Below the pieces are notes generated by a model that was given only the letters and a program-made list of their open reading frames with translations, was not told the origin of the DNA and ran no database searches. 64,000 nt of DNA from Gordionus sp. m RMFG-2023. Its lineage: Eukaryota; Nematomorpha; Gordioida; Chordodea; Parachordodidae. Numbering within the stretch: the first letter of the stretch is position 1; every line of letters starts with the position of its first letter. The stretch is from NCBI RefSeq assembly GCF_954871325.1, contig NC_088777.1, positions 50,569,366 to 50,633,365 on the forward strand, written 5' to 3'. This document shows positions 22,544 to 33,467 of this stretch, one piece after another. Position numbers and translations under genes: made by a program.

Positions 22544-25375
22544 TAATGGGTTATGATGTATGCTTGAAAACAGAAGGACGCAGAGGACGCAGGTTCAATC
22601 CTGGTAAAGAGCATAAAAATTTTCAGGTTTTTCTTCGATGACTGATGTGTAAAGACATATGGTAAGATAAAATTCGGAGCTTAGAGATGACACCCCGATC
22701 ACCGATAGGTCTGGACAGCCAGGTGCTAAGGATACCTGTCCAATAAACAAAATGAGGGAAACAAATGGAAATTTGAATATGAAAGCTAGGGTTTTCCCCC
22801 CAAGCAACACGCAGGGTGTAGACCTCCATCCTGTGAAAAGTAAAATAAAGGTCAAAGAGGGACAAGAATAGCAAGTTTGAATATTGGTACACTTAAAGGT
22901 AAAACGAGAGAATTGGCATCAATGTTGAACAAGAGAAAAGTCGATATAGCGTGCATTCAATAGACGAAATGCAAAGGTCAGAAGACTTTAATGATTGGAG
23001 ATGGGTATATATTGTGCTATAATGAAATTCTTAGTAATAGGAACGGTGTCGGTATCATCCTCAGTCAAGATCTAACCTTCTCAGTGGTAGAAGTTAATAG
23101 GATCTCTGATAGAAATGAAGATAAAACTCTGCATAGTCAATCAATACTATACATCCTTTCAGTGCTCCTCAAACGGGTTGCAAAGAAGAGGAGAAAGATG
23201 ACTTTAGAGCTATCCTTGATGAAGCTGTAATGGAAATCCTTAAGGATGACCCAGTCATAATAGGTGGTTACTTAAATGCACATGTGGATAAAGCAAGAGA
23301 TAGCTACAAAAGGCATCATGGGGGTTTTGAATATGGAGAAAGAAATGATGAAGCAGAGTATATACTGAAATTTGAGCAAGCCTTCGACCTTGCCTTAACC
23401 AACACCTACTATTGGAAAAAAACAGTCATTTAATTACATATGAAAGTGGTAGATTAATAGCCACTGCCAAATCAACACTAAGGGGAGGTAACAAATCATA
23501 TAAAGAACTATGGAGGTGGAATTAAGAGGTAAAAACCACTATAGAGGAGAAAGAAGCGCTTTATAAAATATGGTACAAATCCAAAAACCCAGATGACAAG
23601 ACAAGATACAAAAAATCTAAGAGAATAGCTACAAAGGCGGTGGCTAGGGCCAAATCTATGGCATACGATGACATATATGAAGAACTACTTACAAAAGAAG
23701 GGCAAAATAAAATATACAGATTAGCCAAACGACGAGAAAACAATTTTAGGGATATAAACGGAGCTCCGAAAGTAATCAAATTTAAAGATGGGATATTGAT
23801 AATAAAGGAAAAAGAAATAACGAATAGATAGAAAAATATTTTCAGGAGCTTCTCAACTTTAATACCCACATACTACATTTAGATGACCCCATGTCAATAC
23901 CTTATACCACCAATAACAGAACAAGAGATAATCATATGCCTCAAGCATATGAAAAACAACAAAGCTAGTGGTCCAGATGATATTCCAATAGAAAGCCTTA
24001 AAGCACTAAGTGATGATGGAATACATTTCCTCACAAATCTATACAATAAAATACTTGGAAATGAAGAGGTTTCTTAAAAATGGAGGCAGAGCTATCTAGT
24101 TCCTATCTTCAAAAATAAAGGTGATTTACACAATTGTCAAAATTACAGGGGAATAAAACTAATGTCACAATGTCTAAAACTATACTAAAAAATAATAGAA
24201 AAAGACTAAGAAACATAATCGAAATAGGAGAGACTCAGTTTGGCTTTATGCCTGGAAGATCAACAACTGATGCTATCCACGCAATTAGGCTAATGAGTGA
24301 AAAATACAGGTAAAAGAACAAAAAGCTACACATGGTCTTTCTCGATCTAGAAAAGGCCTTCGATAGAATCCCAAGGAAACATATATGGTGGGCGCTACGC
24401 CACAAAAAAGTTCCCGAAAAATTTATAAGAATAATACAGGATATGTATATGGGCCATACAACAATAGTCCTTGCACAAGAGGTACTTCAGCAAGCTTCGC
24501 AATAGCAGAAGGAGTTAATCAAGGATCGGCTCTCAACCCACTTCTCTCCATTACAGTAATAGATGTATTAGCAGAGTCTATACCTCAAACAACCCGTGGA
24601 AAATGATATTTGCAGATGATATTGTGATACTTGCCGAATCCAAGGATGAAATGAAAGAAAGATTAGTGAGCCTGATAAATATCTTAGAAAAGTACGGACT
24701 AAAAGTAAATAGAGAAAAGACGGACTATATGGTGATAGGAGGAGATAAAACAGAGAGCATTGATATAAATGAATTGCAGATATCGGCCATTGAAAACTGC
24801 AAATATTTGGGCTCCACTATACAAACAAACGGCACAATAGAGAAAGGATAAAGAGTAAAATTAATCAAGGGTGGTTAAAGTGGGAATCTTTTTCTGGAGT
24901 GCTTTTTGATAAAAGAATGCCACACGAATTGAAGGGAAAAATTTATACTTCCAAACCAACTATTCTTCATAGTTCGGAAACATGGCCAACCAAAGAATCA
25001 GACGAGAGAAGTCTATAAACTATGGAGATGAGAATGCTGAGGGTGATTGCTGTGGTAACAAGAAAGGATAAGGTGCGAAGTACAAGAATAAGTTTAAAGG
25101 TAGTGCCCACTAAGACTAAGATAAAGGTAAAAAGACTTAGTTGGTATGGGCTTACAATGAGAAGGCTATGAACTACATATGAAATAAGGTTGAGAGTTTA
25201 AAAGTGATGGGTAAACGTAAAAAAGGAAGGCCAAAACTTAAATGGGGCCATAAAGTTAGAGCCAAGATGAAGAAGTATAAATTAGATAAAATAAATAGTT
25301 TGAATAACATAAAGTGGAGAAAGATATTGAAGGAGTTTACCACCAGAAAAGGTGAAAACTATAAGAAAAAAAAAC
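22544..25375 (+). mobile_element. RTE-type LINE, near full-length but decayed (copy 1)
   Basis: The 5' part (22544-22870) matches the 5' part of the second copy at 34560-34905. The endonuclease follows: ELASMLNKRKVDIACIQ, then GIILSQDL, then GGYLNAHVDKARDSY with HHGGFEYGERND, as in the craniofacial-development-protein-2-like RTE endonucleases. The RT follows: [82 protein letters not shown] (the catalytic DD), GLKVNREKTDYM, KYLGSTIQ. The 3' end carries GKRKKGRPKLKWGHKV and ends near 25375 without a long poly(A). Several stops and frame changes interrupt it, for example a TAG at CIQ, and frame shifts on both sides of the endonuclease core. The TNNPWKM(I)FADD joint is also shifted. It cannot make protein. 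Confidence 0.85.
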
Positions 25376-26260
25376 ACTCTCTATTTTTACAATGTTTAAT
25401 CTTTGGGTTCTATATAATTCATAATCATAACATATTCGATAAATATTTTAAATGGGAATTTATCATTTATCAATATTTAATTATTAGAAACACGTTTAAC
25501 ATTAATAAATATAATATTGTTTAATCTTACGGTTTTCCATAATCATAATACCACTTACTATATATGTAAAGGGAATTAATTATATTACCAATAAAATATA
25601 TTTTGCATCTAATTAATCATATTTTAATTTACATTAGAGAGCAGATTAGCGGTAAGGTTGGGTTAAGAAGTGTCATAACGACATTATTGTTGACCTTTTA
25701 ATCATAAAAAAATATTTTATCAACATTTTAAATATTTTTTTTATCTTACTTGAAATGATTGAAAAATATTGAAAACTACATATAATATGTGATGTTAAAT
25801 AGTCAGGTTTTTTCGATCTCTGAACTGGAGTAGTAAAAAACGGTCTAGGCTTGAGGAGCTAAATGAGCGATATGAGCCAACTACTGAACCCACTCCAGTG
25901 CCGATTTTATTTATATAAATGTTATAAAAGTATAATATATATAAGAATTCATAAAAATTAAAACAATCTATTTTAAATATATAATCGTAAAAAAATGTCT
26001 ATCATATTTATTCAATCCAATTGAAATCTTATTAGGTAATATACAATGTAAGAATTAAGGACACATTTTTTTTTACATATTGAGAACAAGTAAAAGTGCT
26101 ACAATATTAGGAGTTGGAATGGAAGTCGCGAATCGCCACTAAATATGTTAACTAAACTATGTGCAGCTTAGAGTGACGCCCTGACCATATCGTAAAATTT
26201 ATTTTCAAAGGTTGTCTTTTTTTGATATTATAAGTATATATGTCCAATATGAGTCAATAT
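25376..26260. other. Intergenic; no gene seen
   Basis: AT-rich. 25630-25690 (TAGAGAGCAGATTAGCGGTA) and 25815-25905 have slightly higher GC and could be worn hAT ends, perhaps of the transposase relic that follows. The evidence is too weak to call. Confidence 0.35.
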
Positions 26261-26265
26261 AAAGC

Positions 26266-26340
26266 TATTGAATGTGCAATAGGAACTCAAACCTTTTCCC
26301 TTGATGGGCGAGTCTCATACCAGGGGGCCAGTAATATTTT
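26266..26340 (-). repeat. tRNA-Gly-like sequence (tRNA pseudogene or SINE head)
   Basis: On the minus strand TGGCCCCCTGGTATGAGACT occupies the place of a D-arm with box A, and CTCGCC the anticodon-stem start. GGTTTGAGTTCC, about 25 bases on, resembles box B. This follows the layout of tRNA-Gly, but the acceptor ends do not pair and the T-stem is poor. It is a degenerate tRNA or a tRNA-derived SINE head, not a working tRNA. Confidence 0.35.
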
Positions 26341-26857
26341 AATAAATTTATTAATAAATTAATCTTAAAGGCTGATTTCAGGAAATCAATTTATTGAATA
26401 TAATTTGAGATAAAATATTATTAACCTTAATATATACATATTTTCTTATCAATAAAAATATAAAAATTTCTTAGAAATAGTTATTCTTTAGACTACATGA
26501 TTGTGCTTATGGTTTTCATAAGCTAACATTAATCATTAAAAATATATTAAAATTTATATTTTTAATACTTAAATAAATAGGACTTTTATACTTTTACATA
26601 AAATCGGTCAAAATATAATTCCATTTGCATAATTTAATTACTTAAATATTTTAAATATCGTTTATTTTGGTATGGTAGTTTTTAATATAAAATTTAAAGG
26701 AAATATTTCAAATGAATAAACATAGAGTAAACTACAGATGAAATTTTTTTTTTACATTGGGTTTCAGGTTAAGTAAATTATCATTTAAAATTTTGAAGAT
26801 ATAACCAAGAAATAAATATATTATTAAAATCGAAAATGGAAAAATCAATCTTTTAAA

Positions 26858-28060
26858 TTGGGATATTTTTTGTTATTAATGAAATTTCCACTTAATTACA
26901 ATTATGGAAAAGTAAAAAATATCCGGGTCGGTGGTCTTAATATTAAAATTAGAAAAAAAATGCAGGCTCAAAAATTATTTTTTTTAAAAATCAAAACTAG
27001 GCCTATAGCATACTCCCTATATATAAATGAAAGTAAATTAAAATATTTATTAATAATATATATTTTTTTCCCATACAAAACAACGTTTCGGGATATGAAA
27101 ATGTTATCCCGAGAACATTATAAAGATTTGTGTCAACATATTAACACGTTGATGAATGCAGAGAAAGTCAACAGATATATTATTGAGCAAAAGTCTATAA
27201 ATATCAACGCTCAACTGATTGAGTAGTAAATAAAGGTTCATTAAATTAATAATAAAATTATTTATTAAAAAATTATAAAGTAAATATATAACTTTTAATA
27301 TTATTATTATATTATGAATATTTTTTTTTCTTAAGAAAATACTGAAGTAGATACGTTTTTGGATTTCTCTCTATGGGAGGCTGACAATGCGTTTTCTGAT
27401 GCTAGCGCCGAAGTTGACGAGCTTAAAAAATACCTAGATCCTAAATTATGAATAGAAGATGATAATATTTTAAATTGGTGGAAAACAAACCATAATGAGT
27501 TTCCGAATTTAAGTAATTTAGCTCTTAAATTTCTAGCTATCCCTGCTTCGTCGGCTAGCAGTGAAAGAGCGTTTTCAGCTACTGGTAGGGCCTTTGAAGA
27601 GAAAAGTACTTTTTTAAAGCCAGATAAATTGGACGCCTTTTTATTTATATATCATAATTATTCACTTTGTGATACTTTTGATAATGATATTGATATGTTA
27701 ATATAATATAATATCATTATATCTATATTCGACATAAATGATGCTTTTATTGTATTTTTATATAATCGCTATAATTTTTAATTCGCTTGTATATTAATCT
27801 TTATATAATATTTTTTACAAATTAAATAAAATGCAACTTAATAAATATCTTGAATAGATTATGGTCGTCAAATAAACATTTATTTAAGGTGGCGATGAAT
27901 AAATACACATAAATTTTTTTTGGCCATTATAATATTCAAACTCAAATTGCAAAATTTTATTCGGACTCGGGTCGGGCTTGGGTCGGGCTCGGGTCGGGTT
28001 CGGACAAAAAAAATTTAAATTCGGGCTCGGGTTGCGAAAAAATTACTTTGCAGTCCTCTA
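26858..28060 (+). mobile_element. hAT transposase relic with spliced intron and right terminus
   Basis: Exon 1 ends with the frame LSREHYKDLCQHINTLMNAE and later SININAQLI (up to 27222). A 113-base interval (27223-27335, GTAGTA to TTTTTTTTTCTTAAG) has good splice borders, and joining across it keeps the frame (...QLIENTEVDTF). Exon 2 holds WWKTNHNEFPNLSNLALKFL followed by IPASSASSERAFSATG, the hAT dimerisation domain, and ends at 27705. One TGA lies between LDPKL and IEDDN. The 3' flank to 28060 has tandem CTCGGGTCGGG units and ends GCAACC-type TIR sequence whose reverse complement begins TAGAGGACTGCAAAG. The catalytic N-terminal parts and the left end are missing. The right end abuts satellite sequence (GCTGGCGTTATCC). 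The element is not functional. Confidence 0.75.
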
Positions 28061-28140
28061 GCTGGCGTTATCCATGGAAAATTCTTCATTTTTGGTTTAT
28101 ACGTGTACAATAACGTGGTATTATCCTAAATCTTCTCTCA
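28061..28140 (-). repeat. Satellite fragment (half-unit B), inverted relative to the main array
   Basis: The reverse complement reads CACGTATAAACCAAAAATGA then AGAATTTTCCATGGATAACG, matching the half-units at 29940-29990. The hAT right terminus is joined directly to it, so the hAT element jumped into satellite DNA. Confidence 0.7.
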
Positions 28141-29445
28141 TCTTTTTTCTTTCTAATCATACCAGTTTATCAATGATTTAATAGATGAAGATTTCAGCTA
28201 TTTATTACACTCGAAATAGAAAACAATAAAATAAAATATTCGATATTTGCTTAAGCATGCGAATAGATATTTATAATAAAATAGCATTATTTAAAGATTT
28301 TCTATTACATAAACATTATGTGCGGAGTTTGAAAGCTTTAGAACCTAGAGACTGCAACCGTATATGATAGTGGTAAGAAATGCATGAACTTCTAAGCCCA
28401 TCACTATGAACTCTTCGAGAGGGTATCGATTCTAACCAATACGCCTTCTTAGTATCGAGTTACTTATGATCAAAATAAATGTAAATTAGAATTCCGATAT
28501 TTGAAATATTCAATTTCTTCGCTCGTTTTGATTTTAAATAATCTCTAGTGAAAAGGTAGATCTTCAAATAATTTGATTATCCATGTAAGAATTCAATCAT
28601 ATATTTTTCGAAATATTCTCTATGTAATTATAGATTCAGAGCATTGCAAAGCGTCATTCCTTATATATTTAACTTTAGCCACAAACTTTATAAAATTTAA
28701 TGACAATAATTAAATAATGATTTATATAAATCTTTATTATTTTTATAAAAATTGTAATCTTTGTATATTTTATGATTTTAATAATTTATTAACTAATTAA
28801 ACACGATGTTACGTTTTAACAAACTATAAAAAATATTGCTTGAAAGAAATAACATAGCTATATCCAAAATATAAGAGAAGCCAAAAAATACATTAAATAT
28901 ACAAAATATATTTATTTAAGAGAGACTAAATATAATTTATATATATAATATTGTTTGTATTTGTTATATAGTCATCCTTTGTTTTCGAACAGAAACTATT
29001 TAAGTTTCTTGCAAACATAAGGCGTTTAAATAAAAATTTAGTTGAAAAGGTTATCTTTATGAATGAAAACAAGAATTTTTATACCAATTTTAATATTTTA
29101 TAAATTGATCACACCCCATCACTCATTGTTAGATAGACTTGATGATATATATTATATTTTTTAAATTTTCTCAAACTACTTGATTTATTAATCGTTTCTT
29201 TAATATTATACAAGATACCCATGTCCTGAGTCAAATGCCCCGGTCCTAAGATCTTATTAAATTAAACATTGACCTTGCCAATTTAAATGAATGGATTTAA
29301 TAAATATCAATTCAATAACTGGAAAATCATATAATATAAGATTTAAATTTTTTTTCGGATCATATTTTCAAAATTTATAAAAATGCAAAGAAAATTTATC
29401 ATGGTAATGAAATATACAAATTTACAGGCCGCGGTAATAAAATGT
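28141..29445. other. Intergenic; no gene seen
   Basis: 28330-28470 is a slightly richer island; on the minus strand it contains GTATTGGTTAGAATCG, loosely like a tRNA D-arm, and may be a SINE relic. The rest is AT-rich and unrecognised. Confidence 0.35.
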
Positions 29446-29448
29446 TGT

Positions 29449-30300
29449 TATCGGTCAAATCATGATATTTTTAAAATATTTTTTGGGATAATGTTTTACA
29501 CGTATTTATAGATATATAAAAAAATGAACATTTTTCATTAATATTACTACCAAATTTGGTCGATCAAATATTTAATAAGTGGTCGGTTTTGAGCTCGGAT
29601 TTCGGTCAAATCATAATTTTTTCAAAATATTTTTTGGGATAATGCTTAACACGTACTTATAAACCAAAAATGAAGAATTTCTAAAGATAACGCCAGCAAT
29701 GCAGTATTTCGGTTTCAAATCGGTTATCGGTCAAATCACGATATTTTAAAAATATTTTTTGGGATAATGTTTTACACGTATTTATAGATAAATAAACCAA
29801 AAATGAACATTTTCCAAATAATATTACTACTATATTTGGTCGATCGAATATTTAGTAAGTGATCGGTTTAGAGCTCGCCATTCGGTCAAATCATAATTTT
29901 TTTTAAAACATTATTTAGGATAATGCTTAACACGTTGTTGTTCACGTATAAACCAAAAAAAAAGAATTTTCCATGGATAACGCCAGCAATGCAATATTTA
30001 GTCATTGGCCATGTTTCAAATCTGTTATCTGTCAAATTACGATATTTTTAAAATATTTTTTGGGATAATGATTTACACGTATTTATAGATAAATAAACCA
30101 AAAATGAACATTTTCCGAATAATATTACTACCAGCGATCGAATATTTAGTAAGTGGTCGGTTTTGAGCTCACCATTCGGTCAAATCATATTATTTTCAAA
30201 ATATATTTCAGGGTAATGTTTAACACCTAAATATACACATATAAACCAAAATGAAGAGATTTTGATCAATAACGCCAGCAATATGTTCCTTACAAATTTT
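29449..30300 (+). repeat. Satellite of alternating half-units A and B
   Basis: The motif CGGTCAAAT (or CTGTCAAAT) starts half-units at 29452, 29603, 29728, 29883, 30029 and 30177, giving spacings of 151, 125, 155, 146 and 148. Odd units carry GATATTTTTAAAATATTTTT and TTTACACGTATTTATAGAT, and, with some decay, ACTACYA.ATTTGGTCGATC. Even units carry CTTAACACGTA, AACCAAAAATGAAG and ATAACGCCAGCAATG. So the array is three A-B dimers with a period of about 276-301 bases, a higher-order organisation. Confidence 0.8.
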
Positions 30301-30760
30301 CTATTATTTTTCGATTCTAAACCTACTCATTAATTAAATGTCAAAGAAACTATATTTTTTAAAATTTTTTTAGGTTTTTCACATGTATTTACACCCAAAT
30401 ATAAAAAAAGCGCTATCCAATAATTATTCTGGTTTCCTAAAAATATATTTTCATATTTATGCATTTAACGCCCTCTTATGGATATATATTTGTTAAATTT
30501 TATGAAAAATAAAATTTATGTTGTAATAAGCTAATAAATATATTTTTTTTCAAAATTACGTAAAAATAGAATTATAAATTATTTGATATTTAATCTCAAT
30601 TTTTTACTTAATAAAAAATTGATTTATGTACATTAAAAAAAATTTTTCTAAAAATTATTTTAAAAAAAATATTATATAATCAAATTTTGATTGATTATGA
30701 TTAATTGCTTTTTAGCAATGCATTTTAGCATTGCAGTATAGCAATGCAGTATTTAGTCAT
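30301..30760. repeat. Satellite tail with GCAATGCAGTAT repeats
   Basis: Degenerate continuation of the satellite, ending at 30714-30756 with AGCAATGCA, AGCATTGCAGTAT and AGCAATGCAGTATTTAGTCA in a row. The last matches the end of half-unit B (29988). Confidence 0.55.
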
Positions 30761-30863
30761 ACCGCCTCACTCCCTCCTTAAATTCTAAGTAACGAAAAAT
30801 AAAAATGATAGAAAAAATTTTATAAAATTATTTGTATTTATATTTGCCTATTTTATTTTTTCA

Positions 30864-30884
30864 TATTACATAGGTGAATTGCAT
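30864..30884 (+). promoter_or_regulatory. Conserved ATTGCAT block upstream of peptide-like locus P1
   Basis: TATTACATAGGTGAATTGCA followed by T lies 226 bases before the P1 start. The same block is seen before P2 (43969-43990, GCATAGGTGGATTGCAT) and P3 (46764-46784, TATTACGTAGATGGATTGCA). It is better conserved than the surrounding AT-rich DNA and may be a promoter element; the factor is unknown. Confidence 0.35.
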
Positions 30885-31109
30885 TTTAAGTTAATATTTT
30901 TGTTTTTATTTTATTAAAAGTTAGTAAATCTCATAAATTATCATTTTACTAAAAATTAATTTAAAAAAAAATAAAATATTAACATAATAAATAAATCGAC
31001 ATTGCAAACTAGCTAATCAAAACTCTATTTAAAAATTTTCATATTTTAATTCTCTATCAGAAATTAGTTTTTAATATTAATTTATTTTAAAAAAAGATAC
31101 AACTTGATA

Positions 31110-31342
31110 ATGTTAAAATTCTACATCATTATACTAATCTCCCTAATGAATTTCTTTGTTTTGGAATCGAATGGTAAATATTTTCTTTTATATGTTGATT
31201 TTTTTATCCTTTATTCAATTATATAAATGATATGTAATTTTTTTTCATGTAGTCTTCAAAGAAGGTAATATATAATCTTTATATTAATTATAATACATTT
31301 TTGTTAGACATTAGTCTGGCTAAATATTATATTTCTGTATAA
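31110..31342 (+). CDS. Small secreted-peptide-like gene, locus P1 (exon 2 missing)
   Basis: Exon 1 (31110-31173) encodes MLKFYIIILISLMNFFVLES then N, a convincing signal peptide, and ends in phase 1 before GTAAAT. A 12-nt microexon (31253-31264, TCTTCAAAGAAG) is bounded by ATGTAG and GTAATA. The last exon begins at 31308 after TTGTTAG. Compared with the complete locus P3 (46920-47421), the intron here lacks the 35-nt exon, so the frame entering the microexon differs. Read as it stands, the ending is FKEDISLAKYYISV-stop (about 37 residues in all). In the P3 frame the last part would read SSKKTLVWLNIIFLYKF. It is probably a derived or dying copy. No family is recognised. The gene model is predicted purely from splice-like borders and comparison of copies. 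Confidence 0.35.
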
Positions 31343-32942
31343 ATTTTGCAATTTCAAGTAACTTTTTAAATTTTAATGAATATATATACAAATTGAATCT
31401 AAGCCAGAATGCGTATTTTATATATATATTATTTTGGTTTGTTTTTCTTTTGAGTTTATTGAAAGATAGCCTATAATTGTGAAATAAATGAAATATTTTA
31501 GATCCCATGCATTTACCATGGTTAATAAGGTGTGTAGGTAATATATATATTGTCTTCCTTTAAAAGTTATATTTCTTAGAATAAACAAATAAATATATAT
31601 CAAGGCATTAGAATCACAAATTAATGTAATTATTAAACCCAAGGAAACTAGAATAGGCTTAACATTTTTTTTTTATTTAACATTAAATATTAAATTAAAA
31701 ATATATTTTAATAATTAAAAACATCGTTTAAATGGAACTATTATAATATATTTATTGTTAGTTTAAAATAAAGTATAGTTTTGTAAGAACAGAACAAATA
31801 TTTTTAGCTCGCTAATACCATGGATAGTTTACCCTTCATTAAGATATATAGACAATGCCCTATCCTCTCCCTATTCATAACACTGGCTATAATTTCGCTA
31901 GTTACCACTGTATAATCATTCCATTGCATAACCTAAAATTAAACAGTTGACATATAAACTTAAGGATAATATTGGCTAAAGTTCGAATAATATTATAATT
32001 TTGCTTAATTTTACTTAAACTATGCAAGGGAAATTCTTATGATTTTACACAGTATATCAATTTATTTTTGTTGCATAATATAATTTAATATCATAATATA
32101 CAAAGTTAATTGAAGCTTTAAACTATGACTATTTACATATACAAAAACATTCACTAAATAATATATTATTTTATTTCTACATATGAAGCCTCAAACCATC
32201 AATTGAATTACCTTAAATTGATTTACTAGATATATATATATTTGAAGTTTTTGACTTTCTAATGCACGCAATAATTTTACTTGTTAATAAAATATACTTT
32301 TTTAACGACTTGATATATATATATTTGCGTTTTATTTAAACACTAATAAAAGAATAAATTTAATCGCATTTTTATTATTATTTGGAGATATCGTTATTAT
32401 TTATTCTAAAGCAAACGAAACCAGACTTACATATTCTTATCCTATTACTTATTCGTTTTAGCACAACCAGACTTACACATTCTTATTCTACTAATTAATA
32501 TTTAAAAAAACATGAAAATGTAATGAGAAAATATTTATTTGATAATACAAAAAATAAAACAATAAAAATAAATAAAACCAAACACCCCCCTAAAAAAATT
32601 ATAATAATAAAGAAATAACCTGAAAATTGCTAAAAATTAATTGGCTCCATATAATAGGAGAATATGATATTATCCAAACTGAATAGATATAACATTTAAA
32701 TGAATACTTTATTTATATATAAATTTGATTAGTTATTTTGACCAGTATAGGTCTCTGTAACTTTTATTTAAAAATTGTAGTGAAGTTGAATTAAATGAGG
32801 AGGGACTTGGGGGTTATCAAATAAAATTTCACGATTTTTACACATACGTTCAGAAAAAACTATAAGATACGAAATGAAAAAATAGCAAACGATATAACTT
32901 TTATTTTTTTACATTTAAAATTTATCTTTTTATTGACGTTGC
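31343..32942. other. Duplicated flank of locus P1
   Basis: This stretch has no gene of its own but is collinear with P3's flank (47422-48086) and partly with P2's (44918-45590). Shared blocks include ATCCCATGCATTTACCATGG (31501; 45327 with one change) and TTGACCAGTATAGGTCTCTG (32738; 47816). GGCTCCATATAAT also occurs at 32643 and 47722. Multiples of indels show the duplications are old. Confidence 0.65.
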
Positions 32943-32967
32943 TTATTTTCCTTGTTTTAATTTATAG
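32943..32967 (-). pseudogene. Remnant of the minus-strand terminal exon seen at 48087-48224
   Basis: The minus strand reads NYKLKQGK-stop followed by GCAACG, against YYKLGQGK-stop and GCAACG at 48087. The sequence diverges directly upstream, so only the last eight codons of the exon survive next to P1. Confidence 0.45.
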
Positions 32968-33174
32968 TTAGAAAATATATTCATTTTAAAAAATCGAGAT
33001 AGATTGTAAAATATTACAAATTATTATTATTATTAATGCAAAAAAGATTTTAGATATGATTTTCCTGAATGATGAATAGAGAATAAACTCAAAAATATTA
33101 TAATTTTAAAGGATAAATGGTAAACTAATTTTTATATAGACCCGGGGGTAGGCTGATCTTTTTATTTGAGAATA
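32968..33174. other. AT-rich spacer
   Basis: Short AT-rich stretch, including CCCGGGGGTAGGCTGATC at about 33141, of unknown origin. Confidence 0.35.
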
Positions 33175-33467
33175 AAGGTCGGGTCCTACCTTGGAAATTT
33201 TTTTAAATATATCTAAATTTATCAATTTTATATTGAATTTTTTATGTAAAATAAATATTTTGATTTTATTTATTGAAACTAAACGCCATATAACATATGT
33301 CTTTTATTTTGAGTAATTATAAAAATTAATTTCTATATTTAAATAAATTCGGGCCGGGCCGGTAAATTTTTTTAAAAAAATTTCGGGTTCGGGCCGAGCC
33401 GGCAAAACATTTTTTAAAAAAATTTAGGGCCAGGCCGGGCTAAAATTAGGCCCGATTCAGATCACTA
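33175..33467 (-). mobile_element. hAT MITE (same family as 17646-18017), inserted in an RTE LINE
   Basis: Read on the minus strand it begins TAGTGATCTGAATCGGGCC, as the clean copy does, and the core matches base for base over more than 150 bases, for example TCAATAAATAAAATCAAAAT. The far end is truncated or rearranged near 33175. It interrupts the RTE copy at its catalytic FADDIV codons, so it jumped in after the LINE. ATCACTAT (33468-33475) on the LINE side may be half of a target duplication, but its partner is not found. Confidence 0.75.

Noticed and set aside
28330-28470. tRNA-like stretch on the minus strand
   Set aside because: Only a vague D-arm similarity; no box B at the right distance and no folding arms.
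29449-30300. Possible CRISPR-like array
   Set aside because: Units of 125-155 bases alternate in two types without unique spacers, and the DNA is clearly eukaryotic; it is a satellite.
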